Assembly (NCBI RefSeq): GCF_030272615.1
Contig: NC_081410.1
Coordinates: 227,948,915-228,012,914, forward strand
Origin: Cryptomeria japonica
Lineage: Eukaryota; Streptophyta; Pinopsida; Cupressales; Cupressaceae
Length of the DNA stretch: 64,000 bases
Reading direction: 5' to 3'
Under the pieces are notes generated by a model. It was not told where the DNA came from. It searched no databases and saw only the letters and a program-made list of their open reading frames with translations. Below are positions 34,008 to 46,550 of the stretch, piece after piece; the first letter of the stretch is position 1; the number at the start of each line of letters is the position of its first letter. The position numbers and the translations under genes are program-made.

Positions 34008-34869
34008 ATGATGAAGAAAGGTTTGAAGTTCAATAGGGAAAACTACAGAATCTAGAGTGATAGGATGTAGATATATATCAAGAGCTTAGGAAGTCCACGG
34101 TTTGGAAACTGCTTTTGAAGTGTGGAAGAAACTTGAGGATATCTATAGCAGTGATGAGCACGTGAAGATTGTCAAAGAGGAGAGTCTGAGAGGTAAATTT
34201 GATGACATGTGGATGGTTGAAGGTGAGAATATTCAACAATATGGTCAGAGAATCAAGGAGATAGTCAATGAGATCAAAAGTGTTGGTGGTATAGTGGAGG
34301 ATACCATAGTGGTTAGTAAGGAGTTGAGAACCCTTCTACCAGTCTACGCTATCCGAGTTGTAGCCATTTAGGAAATCAAGTCTATTGATAAAAAGAAGGG
34401 AACTATTGACTCCATCATTGGTAAACTAACTGCATTTGAATTAAATGGTTATGATGGAAGTGTTCAGAAATCGGAATCTTCATTTAGATCTTCAGTTTCT
34501 AATCCACCGGTAAGGAAAAGCAGAGAAGCTAGTCACAGTCATGAGTCCAGATCCAGCAGAGAAGTTGATGGTGAAAACAGTCTGATTGAGCTTGAAGCAT
34601 TGTTGGCCAAGCGATTAACTAGAGGTACCAGTAAGTATAGAGGTAAATTACCTTTGAAGTGTTTTGCATGTAACTAGATTGGACGTATTGCAAATAACTA
34701 TCCAAATGGAGACAATGAGCAAAAACGTGAAAAGTATAAGAAGTACAAAGGCAAAGGTAAAAGAGATTGTCTCATTGCAGTTTATGGAGGTATTAGAGAT
34801 GAGGAATTTGAGGACGATGCAAATGAGGACATTGTCTTTGTTGCCATTAAAGAGGAGACATCAGAGTAG
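34008..34869 (+). pseudogene. Copia-1 Gag
   Basis: The start MMKKGLKFNRENYRI is followed by an apparent internal deletion and frameshift before VWKKLEDIYSSDEHVKIVKE. The rest is typical copia Gag: LRGKFDDMWMVEGENIQQY, then GKLTAFELNG and LIELEALLAKRLTRG. The zinc knuckle (about 34657-34700) is destroyed: CFAC is kept, a stop follows, the His reads Arg and the last Cys reads Tyr. Confidence 0.8.
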
Positions 34870-34887
34870 AAGGCATTAGTCTCTCCC

Positions 34888-35190
34888 ATGGATAGTTCTG
34901 ATGATTGGATTATAGACAATGGTTGTTCACACCACATGGTCGGTGGCCAGAGTAAATTTCTTACTTTGAAGGAATTTGATGGAGGTGTTGTGAGATTTGG
35001 AAATGACTCACCCTGCATGGTAAAAGGAAAGGGAACCATCTCTCTTAATGGAAAGAGCAGTGCATATGATGTCTACTGGGTTGAAGGATTGAAACACAAT
35101 CTTTTGAGTGTTTCTCAACTCAATGACAAAGGTTATCCACTGGAATTCAAGAATGGAATTGCAAAATCTATGGAAGCAAAGGTGAACTGA
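34888..35190 (+). pseudogene. Copia-1 protease
   Basis: WIIDNGCSHHMVGGQSKF opens the domain, with D-N-G (GAC AAT at 34915-34920) where D-S-G is usual. RFGNDSPCMVKGKGTISLNG and VEGLKHNLLSVSQL complete the copia protease fold. The frame breaks at 35190. Confidence 0.82.
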
Positions 35191-36124
35191 TTGCAACCGA
35201 CAAGCAGACAAAAGGTAACTTGTTTCACCTAAATTATAAAGTCAACAATTATTTAATTGCAAAAGTAGAAGATAGTTGGCTTTGGCATCGAAGATTTTGT
35301 CATGTAAATTTTGATAGCATAGTAAAAGTCAGTAAGTCCAAATCGGTAAGAGGTTTGCTTCAATTGGACAAACCGGTGAATTCTCTGTGTAAGGAATGTC
35401 AGTTAGGGAAGATGAGATCCTCAACTTTTAAGAGCAAATCTTTCTTAGCATAATATTTTCTAGATTTGGTTCATACAAACCTCTATGGACCAATACAGAC
35501 TAGGAGTATTCAAGGTGATTGGTATTTTATGATCTTCACTGATGATTGCTCAAGAATGATGTGGGTCACATTCTTGAAGGACAAAATAGAAGCCTTCAGC
35601 AAGTTTAAGGCATTTAGATCCTTAGCTGAAAAGGAAAGTGCAAGAAAGATAAAGTGCTTAAGAATTGATTAAGGTGGTGAATTTACTTCAGAGGAATTCA
35701 CTAGATACTATGAAGACAATGGAATTAAGACACAACTTTCTGCACCTAGGACACCACAACAGAATGATATTGCAGAGAGGAACAACCACTCAGTTGTTGA
35801 AGCTCCTAGGACTGTGCTAATACAAGGAGGTGTTGCTAAGACTTTCTAGAGAGAAGCTATCAGCACAATTGTCTACACAAGAACCGAATATTGATTAAAA
35901 GAGGTAAGGATAAAACTCCTTATGAATACTGGTGTGGTAGATGACCTAATGTAAATTACTTTAAGATTTTTGGTAGCAGATGTTTTATCAAGAGAGGTGA
36001 CTATGTTGGTAAGTTTGATGCTAAGAGTGATGAAGACATATTTCTTGGTTACTCCACCAAGAGAAAAGCCTACAAATGTTACAACAACCGGACAAAGAAG
36101 ATCATTGAAAGTGCTAATGTCTGA
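35191..36124 (+). pseudogene. Copia-1 integrase
   Basis: Zinc part: LWHRRFCHVNFDSIVKVSK and CKECQLGKMR. Core: FTDDCSRMMWVTFLK (first Asp), then ID, a stop and GGEFTSEEF (second Asp), and PQQNDIAERNNHSVV (Glu). Stops at about 35451, 35670 and 35848 and a frameshift near 35890 precede the C-terminal FGSRCFIKRGDYVGKFDAKS. Confidence 0.85.
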
Positions 36125-37300
36125 GTGGATGAGTGTCCTGAAGATATAGGAGAAACTAGTGAGGAGAAGAGGGAAGATGAACCTTACATTCTGATTTTGG
36201 AACTAGAACTGGTGAATCCAGAAGTTGGTGAAATGAATGCTGCAACACTAGTTCAACCGGAACAGGTAGATTCTGTAGAAAATGAAGATAGTGAGGAAGA
36301 AGAACCTAAAGATCATGATCATGTTATTCCAAGGTATGTTAGACTTAATCATAATCCTGATCAGATTATTGGTGATAAAGATGTTGGTGTGCTAACCAAA
36401 AGAAGAACAAGAGATAATTCTTCTATGATCTCCACTATTGAGCCTAGAACAACAAAGGAAGCATTTGGAGATGGTCACTAGATCAAGGGTATGGAAGAAG
36501 AGTTTGAATAGATTGAAAAGAACAATACATGGACCCTAGTACCCAGACCAATGAATAAGAATGTGATAGGTACTAAATGGGTATTCAAAAATAAACTAAA
36601 TGAAGATGGACTAGTGGTCTGAAACAAAGCCAGAATGGTATGAAAAAGATATGCACAAGAAGAAGGAGAAGACTATGGCGAGACATTTGCACCAGTTTCT
36701 AGATTGGAAGGTGTTAGGAATCTACTTGCATTTGCAGCATATAGAGGATTCAAAGTATATCAGATGGATGTGAAGTCATCATTTCTAAATGGAATATTGG
36801 AAGAGAAAGTCTACATTGAACAACCAGATGGTTATGCTTTGATTGTTGCAAAGGATATGGTGTGCAACTACACAAGGCACTATATAGTTTGAAGCAAGCA
36901 CTAAGGGCATGGTATGAAAGACTATATTCTCACTTGGTGAAGATAGGTTTTCAAAGAACCAGTGAAGACACCAATATATATCTCAAGACTGAAGGAGATA
37001 AGATATTGGTTAGTGAGGTATTTGTGGATGATATCATTTTTGGAGGCAATGATGACATGTGTGATGAATTTGCAAATGAGATGAAAAGTGAATTTGAGAT
37101 GTCTCTGGTAGGGGAGGTAAAAAAATTTATAGGTTTGCAAATTCAACAGATGAAGAATGGTATCTTTATCACACAGTCCAAATATGTGAAAGAAGTATTG
37201 AAGACATTTGGAATCAGAGACTATAAACCAGTTGGAATGCCAATGGTTACAGGCTATAAACTATCTAAGGAGGATGATTTTGCATCAGATGATGAAGAGG
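36125..37300 (+). pseudogene. Copia-1 linker and reverse transcriptase
   Basis: The Glu/Asp-rich linker (36125-36481) leads to EKNNTWTLVPRPMNKNVIGT, FAPVSRLEGVRNLLAFAAYR, YQMDVKSSFLNGILEEKVYI and, after a frameshift near 36870, LYSLKQALRAWYERL and SEVFVDDIIFGG (catalytic VDD). The main stops are at about 36479, 36509, 36621 and 36642, several of them single-base changes from Gln, Trp or Arg codons. Confidence 0.88.
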
Positions 37301-37974
37301 AGTACAGGTCTATGATAGGGAAACTACATTATGTTGTTCACAATAGATCGAATATTTCTCATACAATTGTATTAGTTGCCAGATTTTTGAGGAAATCGAA
37401 GAAGACACACATGGTAGAAACTAAAAGGATATTCAGATATCTAAAAGGTACTATTCATTATGGATTATGGTATCCATACACAGGTAACTTTGATTTGAAA
37501 GTCTATACAGATGCAGTCTGGGCAGGAAATGTTGATGACATGAAGAGTACAACCTTAGGTGCATTCTTTCTTGGAGGAAGGTTTGTATCTTGGAACAACA
37601 AGAAGTAGAGTTGCATATCACAATCAACTGTTGAAGTTAAATATGTTGCAACATATATGAATTGTACCAAGACAATCTGGATGAGGCACATTCTGTAAGG
37701 TTTCAAGTTGAAAATCTCAGAACCGGTAAGTATTTTCTGTGATAACACCAGTGCAATAAAAATTTCAAAAAACCCGACGTTGCATTCTAGAACCAAGCAT
37801 ATAGAGCTTAAATATCATTTATTGAGAGAGAAAGTGCAGAGTAAAGATGTGTTACTGGAGCATGTATCTACTAAGGCACAACTAGCAGATATCTTTACTA
37901 AACCTCTGCCTAAGACTACTTTTGAGTATCTTAGAGGTCAGCTAGGGGTTGTTCCCCTACATGAGGTAAATTAA
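37301..37974 (+). pseudogene. Copia-1 RNase H
   Basis: YRSMIGKLHYVVHNRSNISH, VETKRIFRYLKGTIHYGLWY, DLKVYTDAVWAGNVDDMKST (usual DADW reads DAVW), then the stop after FVSWNNKK, SQSTVEVKYVATYMNCTKTI, FCDNTSAIKISKNP and the terminal ADIFTKPLPKTTFEYLRGQL. Two internal stops. It ends 325 bp before the 3' LTR. Confidence 0.88.
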
Positions 37975-38299
37975 GCAGATGTGGAAGAAATCACTCCCAG
38001 AGATTATTGAAGATCTTAAAGCAGGATTGGTGTAGAGTGGAGCTACTCCACAAGGGGAGCAACTATTTACAGAATAGTGAAGTATGACACTATATGTTTT
38101 ACTTTCACTTTGGCATTGTTGTCAAAGGGGGAGAAGAACTGTAGCTAGTTACTGGCTGAAGACATGGAGATTCAGTTGAAGGATAGTACATGGAAAAATG
38201 TAAACCAAGATTACTATACCTATGTATGTGCATTACTCTCAATCATCACAATCAAAGGGTATTGATATTTGTATTGCCATCAATGCCAAAGGGGAAGAT
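37975..38299 (+). other. Copia-1 3' untranslated region with PPT
   Basis: Two G-rich tracts: TCAAAGGGGGAGAAG near 38116 and CCAAAGGGGAAGAT at 38287-38299, the latter directly before the LTR TG and so the likely PPT. Confidence 0.7.
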
Positions 38300-39683
38300 T
38301 GTTAGCATTGCATGAAGATTACATTAATGAAGTATACGTGTTGTCATTGATGTCAATTGTAATCGGTAATGGAGTTGTATTGCAATTGGTAGTGATGCAG
38401 TAATGCAACTGGTAGTTAAGCAGTGAAGGAAACCGATATTACTATTGAAGCGGAGAGATCAACCAGTAACCCTAAATTGTTGATATGTCGAACCCTAACC
38501 GATGGAGCTTGGTGAATTGGTTGTGTTGATCTATGATTGAATGGTGATCAGAGATGATTGTACCATGTATGCATGATACACGTGATAAGTTTCAAAGTGG
38601 TTTTGTTGCATAGAGATAACTATTTTATCTTGGCAATGAGCAAGTGCATAACATCAAATGGAAACTGCATGATGAGTTACAGGATCCAATGTGCAGTGAT
38701 CCAAGAGCGGTCGAGGTTGTCTTGAACAATGTGTAGATGATTACTATGTAATCCAACAGTCATGTTCAAACTGATATGTTTGTAATCTGTATGAGATCTT
38801 AGGTTTTGTGATGTGTTACCGACCTATTATTTTTCTTATAAGGTTGATGAGTTGTTTTGTAATAGTGTTGGCAATTTTAGTTAAGTGTGTTAGTGTGAAT
38901 GATTGCTGAACTAGAAGGAGTATCTGTAGAATGTTAGAAGGCAAATAGGAGCATAAAAAGGATCTGATCAAGAAGAGTAGTGCTATTACCAAATCAACAA
39001 AGACCCTGTTGTTCTATAACAATTACAACAGTTAAATCCCTTAACCGGGTAAGCTTTAACAGACTTGGTGTTTTCTAAATCCTCTAACCAGGTGATCCAT
39101 TATCTTGGATTTAAAATCCTCTATCAAGGTTACTCGTAACAAGGTATTGCCTTTAATAGGGTATTGTAGTCAATCCCTTAACCAGATCTGTTCGTAACAT
39201 GACATTTTTGTAAAGCTTCTAACAAGGCTTGGCTTCTAACAGGGTGAACTTCAGAAGAGTTAAGAATACTTGTGGGTATTCATCCCCACCGTGGTTTTTC
39301 CCATTTGGGTTTCCACATCAAAAATCATTGTGTCAAGTGGTGAATGATTTTGTGGTTATGTTTTGATATGGTTAATGTGTTTAACTGGTAAAGCCACTTA
39401 GATATGTTTAGATGATTTGAAGTGACATGAAATGTGCTATTACTAATGTTAGTAAAGTGGTTCGATGTTTTGGTTAAATGGTATATGAGTTTCAGATCTG
39501 TTACATTATTATATTGGTATTCTAGTTAACCAGTAAACTTGACAGTGTAGTTGTAGTTTATGGTGCAGTGTTTAAACTGGCTAGTTCAGTGATTGATTTA
39601 TGAGTTTGGTGAAAGTTTAGTTTGTTTTCTATCTACGGATTCACCCCCCCTTCCTCTTAGTAGTTGACCAGATCATTATTGAT
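38300..39683 (+). repeat. Copia-1 3' LTR
   Basis: Starts TGTTAGCATTGCATGAAG. Uninterrupted partner of the split 5' LTR, with the LINE-B empty site at 38996-39005, the CTAAC-type array (39025-39245), the hairpin motif (39287-39318) and the C-tract (39639-39650). Compared with the 5' LTR it contains extra sequence near 38475-38495 between two CCCTAA strings. The end is cut at 39683 where LINE-A resumes. Confidence 0.85.
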
Positions 39684-41072
39684 TAGAGATTGTAAATATT
39701 CTGAGGGGATTTGATGTATCTAGACACTTGGCCTGTATAATCTAACACCATTTTGATGAATGTTTGGAATACATTTTCCATACTATCTTCCCTCCAAAAG
39801 ATGTGTTATGCTTGGTTAAGTCATGCATTCCAACCCCTCCTACCAATTTACTAGAGGCCATGCTATCTAAAGATATGAGTGGAATCTTTTTAGTATTTGC
39901 CATATTCCCTTTCCAAAGGAAATCTCTTATGATTTTTTTAATTTGAAGAACTCTAGTTTTGGGGGCCTTAAGAACTACAATATAATAATTAGGAATGGTT
40001 GCAAGGACAGATTTAATAAGGAGTAAATATCCTGAAAGTGAAATCCATCTGGATTTCCAGGCTGAAAATAGAGATCTAATTCTTTCAACTACTTTGTTCC
40101 AATAACATACCTTTGTTAGATCCCATGAAGAAAAGGATACCTAATTAAGTGCATGAAAGTTTATCCACTTGAAATCCCAAAGTTTGAACAAGTTTTGTCC
40201 TGATAGGTTCCTTTATGTTGAAAATGTATATTTTAGATTTCTGATCATTTACCCCCTGTCTTGAAACAACCATGTATGTTTCTAAGACATTATTGATTTT
40301 CTTGGCTTCTACAAGAGAGGATTTACCATATAGAAGTGTATCATCTGTAAACAAGGTATGAGTGACTGAAATAGTTGTTTGTGGAATGTGAATACCTTGC
40401 CAAAGACCTAATCCATTTTTCTGTGTGATAAAACTACTAAGGGCTTTTGCTATTATAATGAAGAGAAAGAGAGACAATGGGCCCCCTTGTATCACACCTT
40501 GAGTTGCTTGAAAGAAGCCTGCTAATGAGCCATTAATAATTACTAAGAAACATGCACTTGAAAGACAAGATTATATTCATTTGCACCATTTTTGGGAAAA
40601 CCCAAATTTATGAAGTACTTTGAGTAAAAAATTCCAATCCACTATGTCATATATCTTCATCATATCTAATTTCACAGTGAAGGATGAAATATGAGAGGTT
40701 TGAATGGAGTGAAGCACTTCATGAGCAACCAAAGACCCATCCACTATTTCTCTGCTTGGGACAAAACCTCCTTGTTATGGTGAGATAATTTTTAGGATTA
40801 GGTGCTACAATCTCAAATAAATAGCCTTGGTGAAGATTTTGTAAACTGTGTTACACAATGATATTGGACTGAAATTTGCAAAGGTGTTGAGATTTTTGAA
40901 TTTAGGTAAGAGTACTATATTTATGGTATTAAATTTTTTCAATATATTACCAATTCTTCTAGACTCTTCCATTGTTGCAAGCAAATCATGAATTATCACA
41001 TCCCAACTTATCTGAAAGAAGATTGCAGTGAAACCATCTGGACCAGGCACTTTATTCAGGGATAGAGAGAAT
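39684..41072 (-). pseudogene. LINE-A reverse transcriptase (5' part of split LINE-A)
   Basis: On the - strand: VPGPDGFTAIFFQISWDVII at the left limit (41050), GGPLSLFLFIIIAKALSSF (the usual GDP reads GGP), HTLFTDDTLLYGKSS (FVDD reads FTDD), then KAPKTRVLQIKKIIRDFLWK and the thumb down to LRIFTISN. The upstream endonuclease and ORF1 are missing, because the chromovirus LTR begins at 41073. Several stops and frameshifts. Confidence 0.85.
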
Positions 41073-42761
41073 TGTAATGCCCTGCCATGAAACCCCAGAG
41101 GGATTAAAATAAAACACTTGAAAAGAGTGTAAATTATTTTATTTTATTTAAACTTTAACAAGTTAAATGATGCATTAAGTTAACATTACATTTAACTTGC
41201 ACAATGGAAGACTTAACTTAACTCCTAAAGGGTTTCCCATCATGGTTTATATGATTTAAACTATACATAGCTTAACATTATTTAATCTAATTAAGATGAT
41301 TTAATCATAAAGACATAATTACACTTAAACAATGATTAATTCATTCAATAGTATGAGATATCATTAACATGTCTAAGTTCCATTCATGATGATTCTTTCC
41401 ATTACATTTCATTAGAAATAATAATAAAAGATATACATTTATCCATTTAATTTTCATCCATACATTTATTTTCCATCACATGATCGAAATAATATTACAT
41501 TACACTAAATCACTAAGTCTCATAAGAACATATAATATTTGCATTAAAATTACATCTTGCCATGAAGGCATACATAACAAATAATACAATTGACCATATA
41601 AGGTCCAAGATACACAAAGAATGATCCAAGATGACAGATAGGATCCAACTGCAAGTACAAGATGCTCGAATCCAAAGAGCAACTAGAACATCTATAAAGC
41701 CAACTCTTGCAAGAAGGAACAAACACACCTGATGGAAAGTGGCACTACCACCCGACCATGTGGCTCAAAAAGAATCCCACCGTGCTAGGAGATAGAAATA
41801 AGACCCACTAGCAACCTACAAGGTATGCACACATGGTCTAAACACAACATCAAGAATCTCACATAAGAATATACTCATAAAACATGACTCCACAACAATA
41901 CTCCAGGTGATAACAACAAGGCTACACACTAGTGACCATAAGGGAATATTGTCATCACATAGCTTGGAATGGTTATCCTGCCAGCCCTCCATATCCCTTG
42001 ACCCCCATCTTGGGCTATCCTGGTAGCCTCTCCCAAACCCCCGACCCTATCCAAGTCTCACGCAAACCCAAACAATCCTTTCATGAGGACAAAGTTGTTG
42101 GTTTTCCATTCCAGTCCTTCCCACTGCATCTTGAATCTTTACTAGCACTCAACCATGAGCGGGGTACAATTATCTTATTTAATGTTTTATCTACCCAAAC
42201 CCCTAATATATTATTAGGTTATCACTTAACCAACTTTCGGGGTGTTATCCTGCTAACCTCTTTGGGTGCAACCCCCACTCGAAATGCACTCTTCCTTATG
42301 ACACTAAACAAAATTCCCAAAAGAACGCCAAGGCAAAAGTACCAAAACAAAATTACACAAAGGAGTTCAAAACCATTGAGAAATAATTGGTCACACAAGC
42401 CCTTGCACATAGATTAAATCAATTGGCCAAACACAGTCTTCTAATGAGACAAGACCAAAGGAAATGACAATACGAAAAGTCTAATTACATTTAACACTAA
42501 ATACTTGCAATATAACTTAAATGCAAAGACAGTCAAAACGAAACAACACCTTCACTAATTCAAAATAAACAATTCATTTTCTCTCTTAAGTCACAATTGA
42601 CTAAGTTTTCTAAATTTTGAAGTTTCAAAATAAACCATTCATTAATAATCATTTGACAAATATAGTTAAAATAATCTACTCAATATTTGCTTTATCCATT
42701 TCAAATTTAAACAAAACATCTCTATCACATTTGGGCCATATACCCAAGTATACATATATAA

Positions 42762-42791
<30 letters not shown>
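42762..42791. repeat. (TC)n(AC)n microsatellite
   Basis: TC repeats run directly into CA repeats, about 30 bp, within the chromovirus LTR. Confidence 0.85.
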
Positions 42792-42792
<1 letters not shown>

Positions 42793-42903
42793 AATATAAA
42801 GTAAATCATAAATATTAAAAAAAATCTGATATTTTACTTTTCAAACTGAAATAACCATTTCTCTTTTTTTTTAAATAAATAATTTTCCAACATATAAAAA
42901 TGT

Positions 42904-42921
42904 ACACACACACACACACAC

Positions 42922-42952
<31 letters not shown>
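42904..42952. repeat. (AC)n(AT)n microsatellite
   Basis: About nine AC units and then about fifteen AT units, within the chromovirus LTR. Confidence 0.85.
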
Positions 42953-42954
<2 letters not shown>

Positions 42955-43002
42955 ATTATATTAAAATAAATTAAAATAAAAAAACAAACTTTTTTTAAAC
43001 CC

Positions 43003-43133
43003 CTTGCTGCCACGCAGCCCCCATAGGGGAAGGCGATGGCTTGTGGGGCCACGACGTGGTCCCCCATAGCCCATGGTTGTGGGTGGCCATGACGTAGCTG
43101 CCACAACCATGCCACCCCCCCATGATACGTGGG
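43003..43133. other. GC-rich patch with an 11-bp perfect inverted repeat
   Basis: CATGGTTGTGG (43072-43082) and CCACAACCATG (43101-43111) are exact inverted repeats with an 18-bp loop. Next to it TGGGGCCACG and CGTGGTCCCCCA (43044-43066) form a second, imperfect palindrome. The surrounding LTR is strongly AT-rich, so the patch stands out. Confidence 0.65.
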
Positions 43134-44638
43134 GAAGCAATACATACACAATTTTTATTTATTTTTAACCAGTAAATTAAAATGTAAAAACCCAGCAACA
43201 TTTATAACAACAAATTTTTTTAACAGTAAGTTTGTTTTTTTAACAGGGTTTTGTAACAAAACAAGGTATATAATTTCCTCTCCCAAATTTTTCTTTCCAA
43301 CACCCAGCAGTTTTCAAAACCACAGGAAATTTTTACAAACAGCAGGGAGAGAAACCAAATCACAAATTAAAAACACAACACATCAACCTTAACAGAGAGT
43401 TGAATTCCAACTAAGGTTTTACAAAAATGAAAGATTTAAAACACCAACTTGGTAAGCTTTCCAGGAAGAGTAATTTGGAGATGAGCAAGCCTCCAACCAA
43501 AAAATTTTCTAGCCAGAACAAACACATAGAGAGTTCCAAATTTTTTTTCCCCAAAATGCAAGATGAAATAATTTGAAAGAATTTTCACATTATAAAGAAT
43601 TATTCTTTCTCACAAAAATATCTTTTAGGTCGTATTTATATTTTTTTAATGAAAACTTGAAAATTCAATTTCTTTTCCAAAACAATACCTTTGCATTTAA
43701 ATTTTCTAATTTGAAATGATTTCATCTTTTAAAAAAAAATGAAAAATCAATTTAAAAATTAACATTACATAAAAGTAAAAATAACTTTATCTCATTTTTT
43801 TTTTAAACAAAAGAAAAACATAATATAAAATTTCATTAATTAAATTCGATTTTTAACTAATGAAATAAAATAATTGATAAATCTATTTAACCATAAAATG
43901 CTCTTAATCCTTTATTTATAATTTAATTTAATAAACACAATATCGATTAATTATCAATATCCATAGGGTATTAATAATTAATTACTCAATAAAAAACATA
44001 AGAAGAGAATAATTTAAATTCATGAACACATAACACGCAACCCAACAAAGCAAAGCAGAGACATGACACGCATACAAACAAAGGGAAGGTTGATCGACGA
44101 CTAACAATGCTCACTATCGAGCAAGGCTAAGGGTGAAATTTAGGGCCTTAAGACTATCTCCTCCACTTCCATCGGATTATTTAGGTACGCTCAGACCTGT
44201 GGAACCAAGTGAAGTCATTACCTTGTACATATATTTCCTTCATCACCAAACCACACATACATATATATATTCAAACATGGTAGACACATTGACGAAGGAG
44301 AATCGTGATGTTCCCTGTCTCACCAAAGTGAGTGAAGGAAAATCATCTCCTTGCACCACATACACTTTCACACATACATGAGGACATATACATAACACGT
44401 CACACATAAAGTAAATGTGTTAGTCCATGGTCAGTAATCCAATAAAATTAATATCTAACCTTCAATAAAGAAATGATGCATAAACAACATTCACTGAATC
44501 TCAAATCAAAGCATAAAAAAACATAGCATAATATTTGAATAAAACATCACCACATAATGTATCCACTAATATCCACTAAAAAGTCATCCATAGTCAAAAT
44601 AAGTATCGAAAAATTTTGATTGAGGGAGGGGTACTACA

Positions 44639-44648
44639 TCCTCGCCCC
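44639..44648 (-). other. Polypurine tract of the chromovirus
   Basis: On the - strand TTTTGGGGCGAGGA ends directly at the TG of the 3' LTR. Confidence 0.75.
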
Positions 44649-44672
44649 AAAACTAGGCTTACTCCTAGAAGC

Positions 44673-45541
44673 CTAAAATAGATATGGGTAAATCTTTCTC
44701 ATCTTCGCTGCATCCTCCCATGTACTAGAGGTATCATCATTTGGGTCCCATAGGACCCTTACCTGGTCGATGGTACGACCCCTGAGGGTCAAACCCCGAT
44801 GCTGCAGAATGCACACAGGCTCTATGGAAAGCTGCCCGTCCTCGACCTCTAATGTGATCCAATCAAGAACATGGGTCACATCAAGATGATAAGGTCTAAG
44901 AACAAAAACATGAAAGACATCGTGGATGCGGGTTAGGCTTGGTGGTAAGGCAAGATGGTAGCCAAGAGGTCCCATCCTCTCAAGGATATCAAAAGGGCCA
45001 ACAAAGCGAGGCACCAACTTAGAACCCTTTCCATAATAGATCTGACTCTTTCGCGGAAAAACTCTCAAGAATACTCGATTTCAATAGAAAACTGATGATC
45101 CACTCTATGAGCATCGACATACTTCTTATGCCTATCTTGTGTTGCTACCAAATGCTCACGAATCTGTTTAACCTGCTTCTCCATCTCTCGAAGCATATCC
45201 GGTCCTATATGCACCCTATCCTCTAACTGATTCCAACTCAAAGGAGTACGAAAAGGACGACCATACAATGCTTGGAAGGGAGACATACCTATGGAGCTAT
45301 GATATCCATTGTTATAAGAAAACTCCACTAGTTAAAGCTAGTCCTCCCAGCGTGACTGGTGGTCCATAACATACATGTGAAGCATGTCCTCCAAAACCTA
45401 ATTCACGCACTCGGTCTAACCATTGATCTCTGGGTGATAAGATGAACTAAAGTTCAACTAGGTCCCTAAAGCATAGTGAAGTGAGGTCCACAATGTTGAA
45501 GTAAAGATATGATCTTTATCTGAAATGATCTGCCTAGGAAT
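44673..45541 (-). pseudogene. Chromovirus integrase C-terminal half and chromodomain
   Basis: From 45541: IPRQIISDKDHIFTSTLW (second catalytic Asp), SYHPEINGx-TECVN with the Glu, then VEFSYNNGYHSSIGMSPFQA and ALYGRPFRTPLSWNQ. After a frameshift near 45065: VFPRKSQIYYGKGSKLVPRF, GPFDILERMGPLGYHLALPP. The last 50 residues (EPVCILQHRGLTLRGRTIDQ, VRVLWDPNDDTSSTWEDAAK) are a chromodomain, known to target integration to heterochromatin. At least five Gln positions between 45340 and 45470 have become TAG. The core is cut at 45541 by copia-2. Confidence 0.88.
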
Positions 45542-46146
45542 TGTTGGCAATTGGTGGAATTGATTATGTGTTGCATTGATGGCAACACCGACTATTTTGG
45601 TTGTTTTCTAGTAGGTTTCAGTAGAGCAGTTGGATGATGATATTGATCCAGTATGCTCCGGTATGCTTTAGTTTGTGGAATTGGTTTGGATCTGTCATTC
45701 ATTCTATTCAGATGTGTATCACGATTAGTTGGTTCAGGAGTTGATGACTCAGGAGCTATCATTTGTCCTAGTAAGCCTTTTGGTCACGGGTAAGGGTTCT
45801 TCCAGCAGAGCTTTGTTGAAGATATTTTCATGCACATGATAAGTGGTGTTGGTGCAACTTCTAGATGGATTTCCAGATGCTATTGGTTATCTTGTTTGTG
45901 TTCTTGTTGATCGATGGTGTTGGATTTGGGTCCAAACCTAATGCTATCTTATTCGGCTAGGTTATGGACTGGTTTATGTAACGTGTTGGTGGATGATCTT
46001 GATGGGCTTCTGGTTGGATCTATTGATTGGATTATTTTGTTTCGGTCTTAGGCTGGCTTAATTGATCATTGGATTGCGGGTTTATGTTATAAAGTTATTG
46101 TATTATCTTGTAGGTGGCCGACCTAATTGTTTAGGTCCCAGGTTGG

Positions 46147-46154
46147 TATAAATA
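46147..46154 (+). promoter_or_regulatory. TATA box of copia-2 LTR
   Basis: TATAAATA, also present in the 3' LTR at 51994-52001 in the same context. Confidence 0.55.
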
Positions 46155-46515
46155 TGTTGTAAGATCTGTTTGTAGATCATGGGTTTATGGGCATATTCAT
46201 GGGTTTATGGGATATGTGATTATCTGTGTGTGAATTAGGTTGTAATCATATACAGAGGTTTTTATCGATCATAGGTGATTGATTTGGGTTTGTGTAAGAC
46301 GTTTAAGACCTCCAGTACTAAGCTTAATAGGAGATGTTATTCTTGTAGTTCACTCTTCTTTGAGGATTGTAGTCTGGATTTATTTTGTAGTCAGTGAGGC
46401 TCCTTTTGTGATGAGAAGTGTGTTCTAGGATGTTGGCCTTCTTGCATGTGCAGGCCCCTCTTTACGTAATCACATACTTACTGCAAAAGTATTATCTGTC
46501 TGTGGGTAGGCTTCC

Positions 46516-46550
46516 CACCGTGGTTTTTTCCTTTACTGGGTTTTCCACGT
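46516..46550 (+). other. Conserved LTR hairpin motif (copia-2)
   Basis: CACCGTGG-TTTTTT-CC ... GGG-TTTT-CCACGT; same architecture and position as in copia-1 and copia-3. Confidence 0.6.

Larger units (their letters stand above)
24625..39683 (+). mobile_element. Copia-1: Ty1/copia element with LINE-B nested in its 5' LTR
   Basis: The two LTRs align over most of their length: 24625-25307 plus 33302-33922 against 38300-39683. Between them come PBS, gag, protease, integrase, RT and RNase H in copia order, on the + strand. The LTRs differ at roughly one base in ten where I compared them by eye, mostly transitions, so the element is old. Its left terminal TG reads TA. The right end lacks about 16 bp compared with the 5' LTR, consistent with a small deletion at the junction with LINE-A. 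Confidence 0.85.
41073..44638 (-). repeat. 3' LTR of the chromovirus (3566 bp)
   Basis: On the - strand it starts TGTAGTACCCCTCCC (44638) after the PPT and ends GGGCATTACA (41073). The first 460 bp on the + side align with 59501-59962. Inside are two microsatellites, a GC-rich patch with an 11-bp inverted repeat (43072-43111) and AT-rich sequence. Open frames in it, such as 41932-42417, carry no domain. Confidence 0.82.

Noticed and set aside
41932-42417. 161-codon open frame on the + strand
   Set aside because: It lies inside the chromovirus 3' LTR, has no recognisable domain and a Pro/Thr-rich translation of the kind chance frames give.
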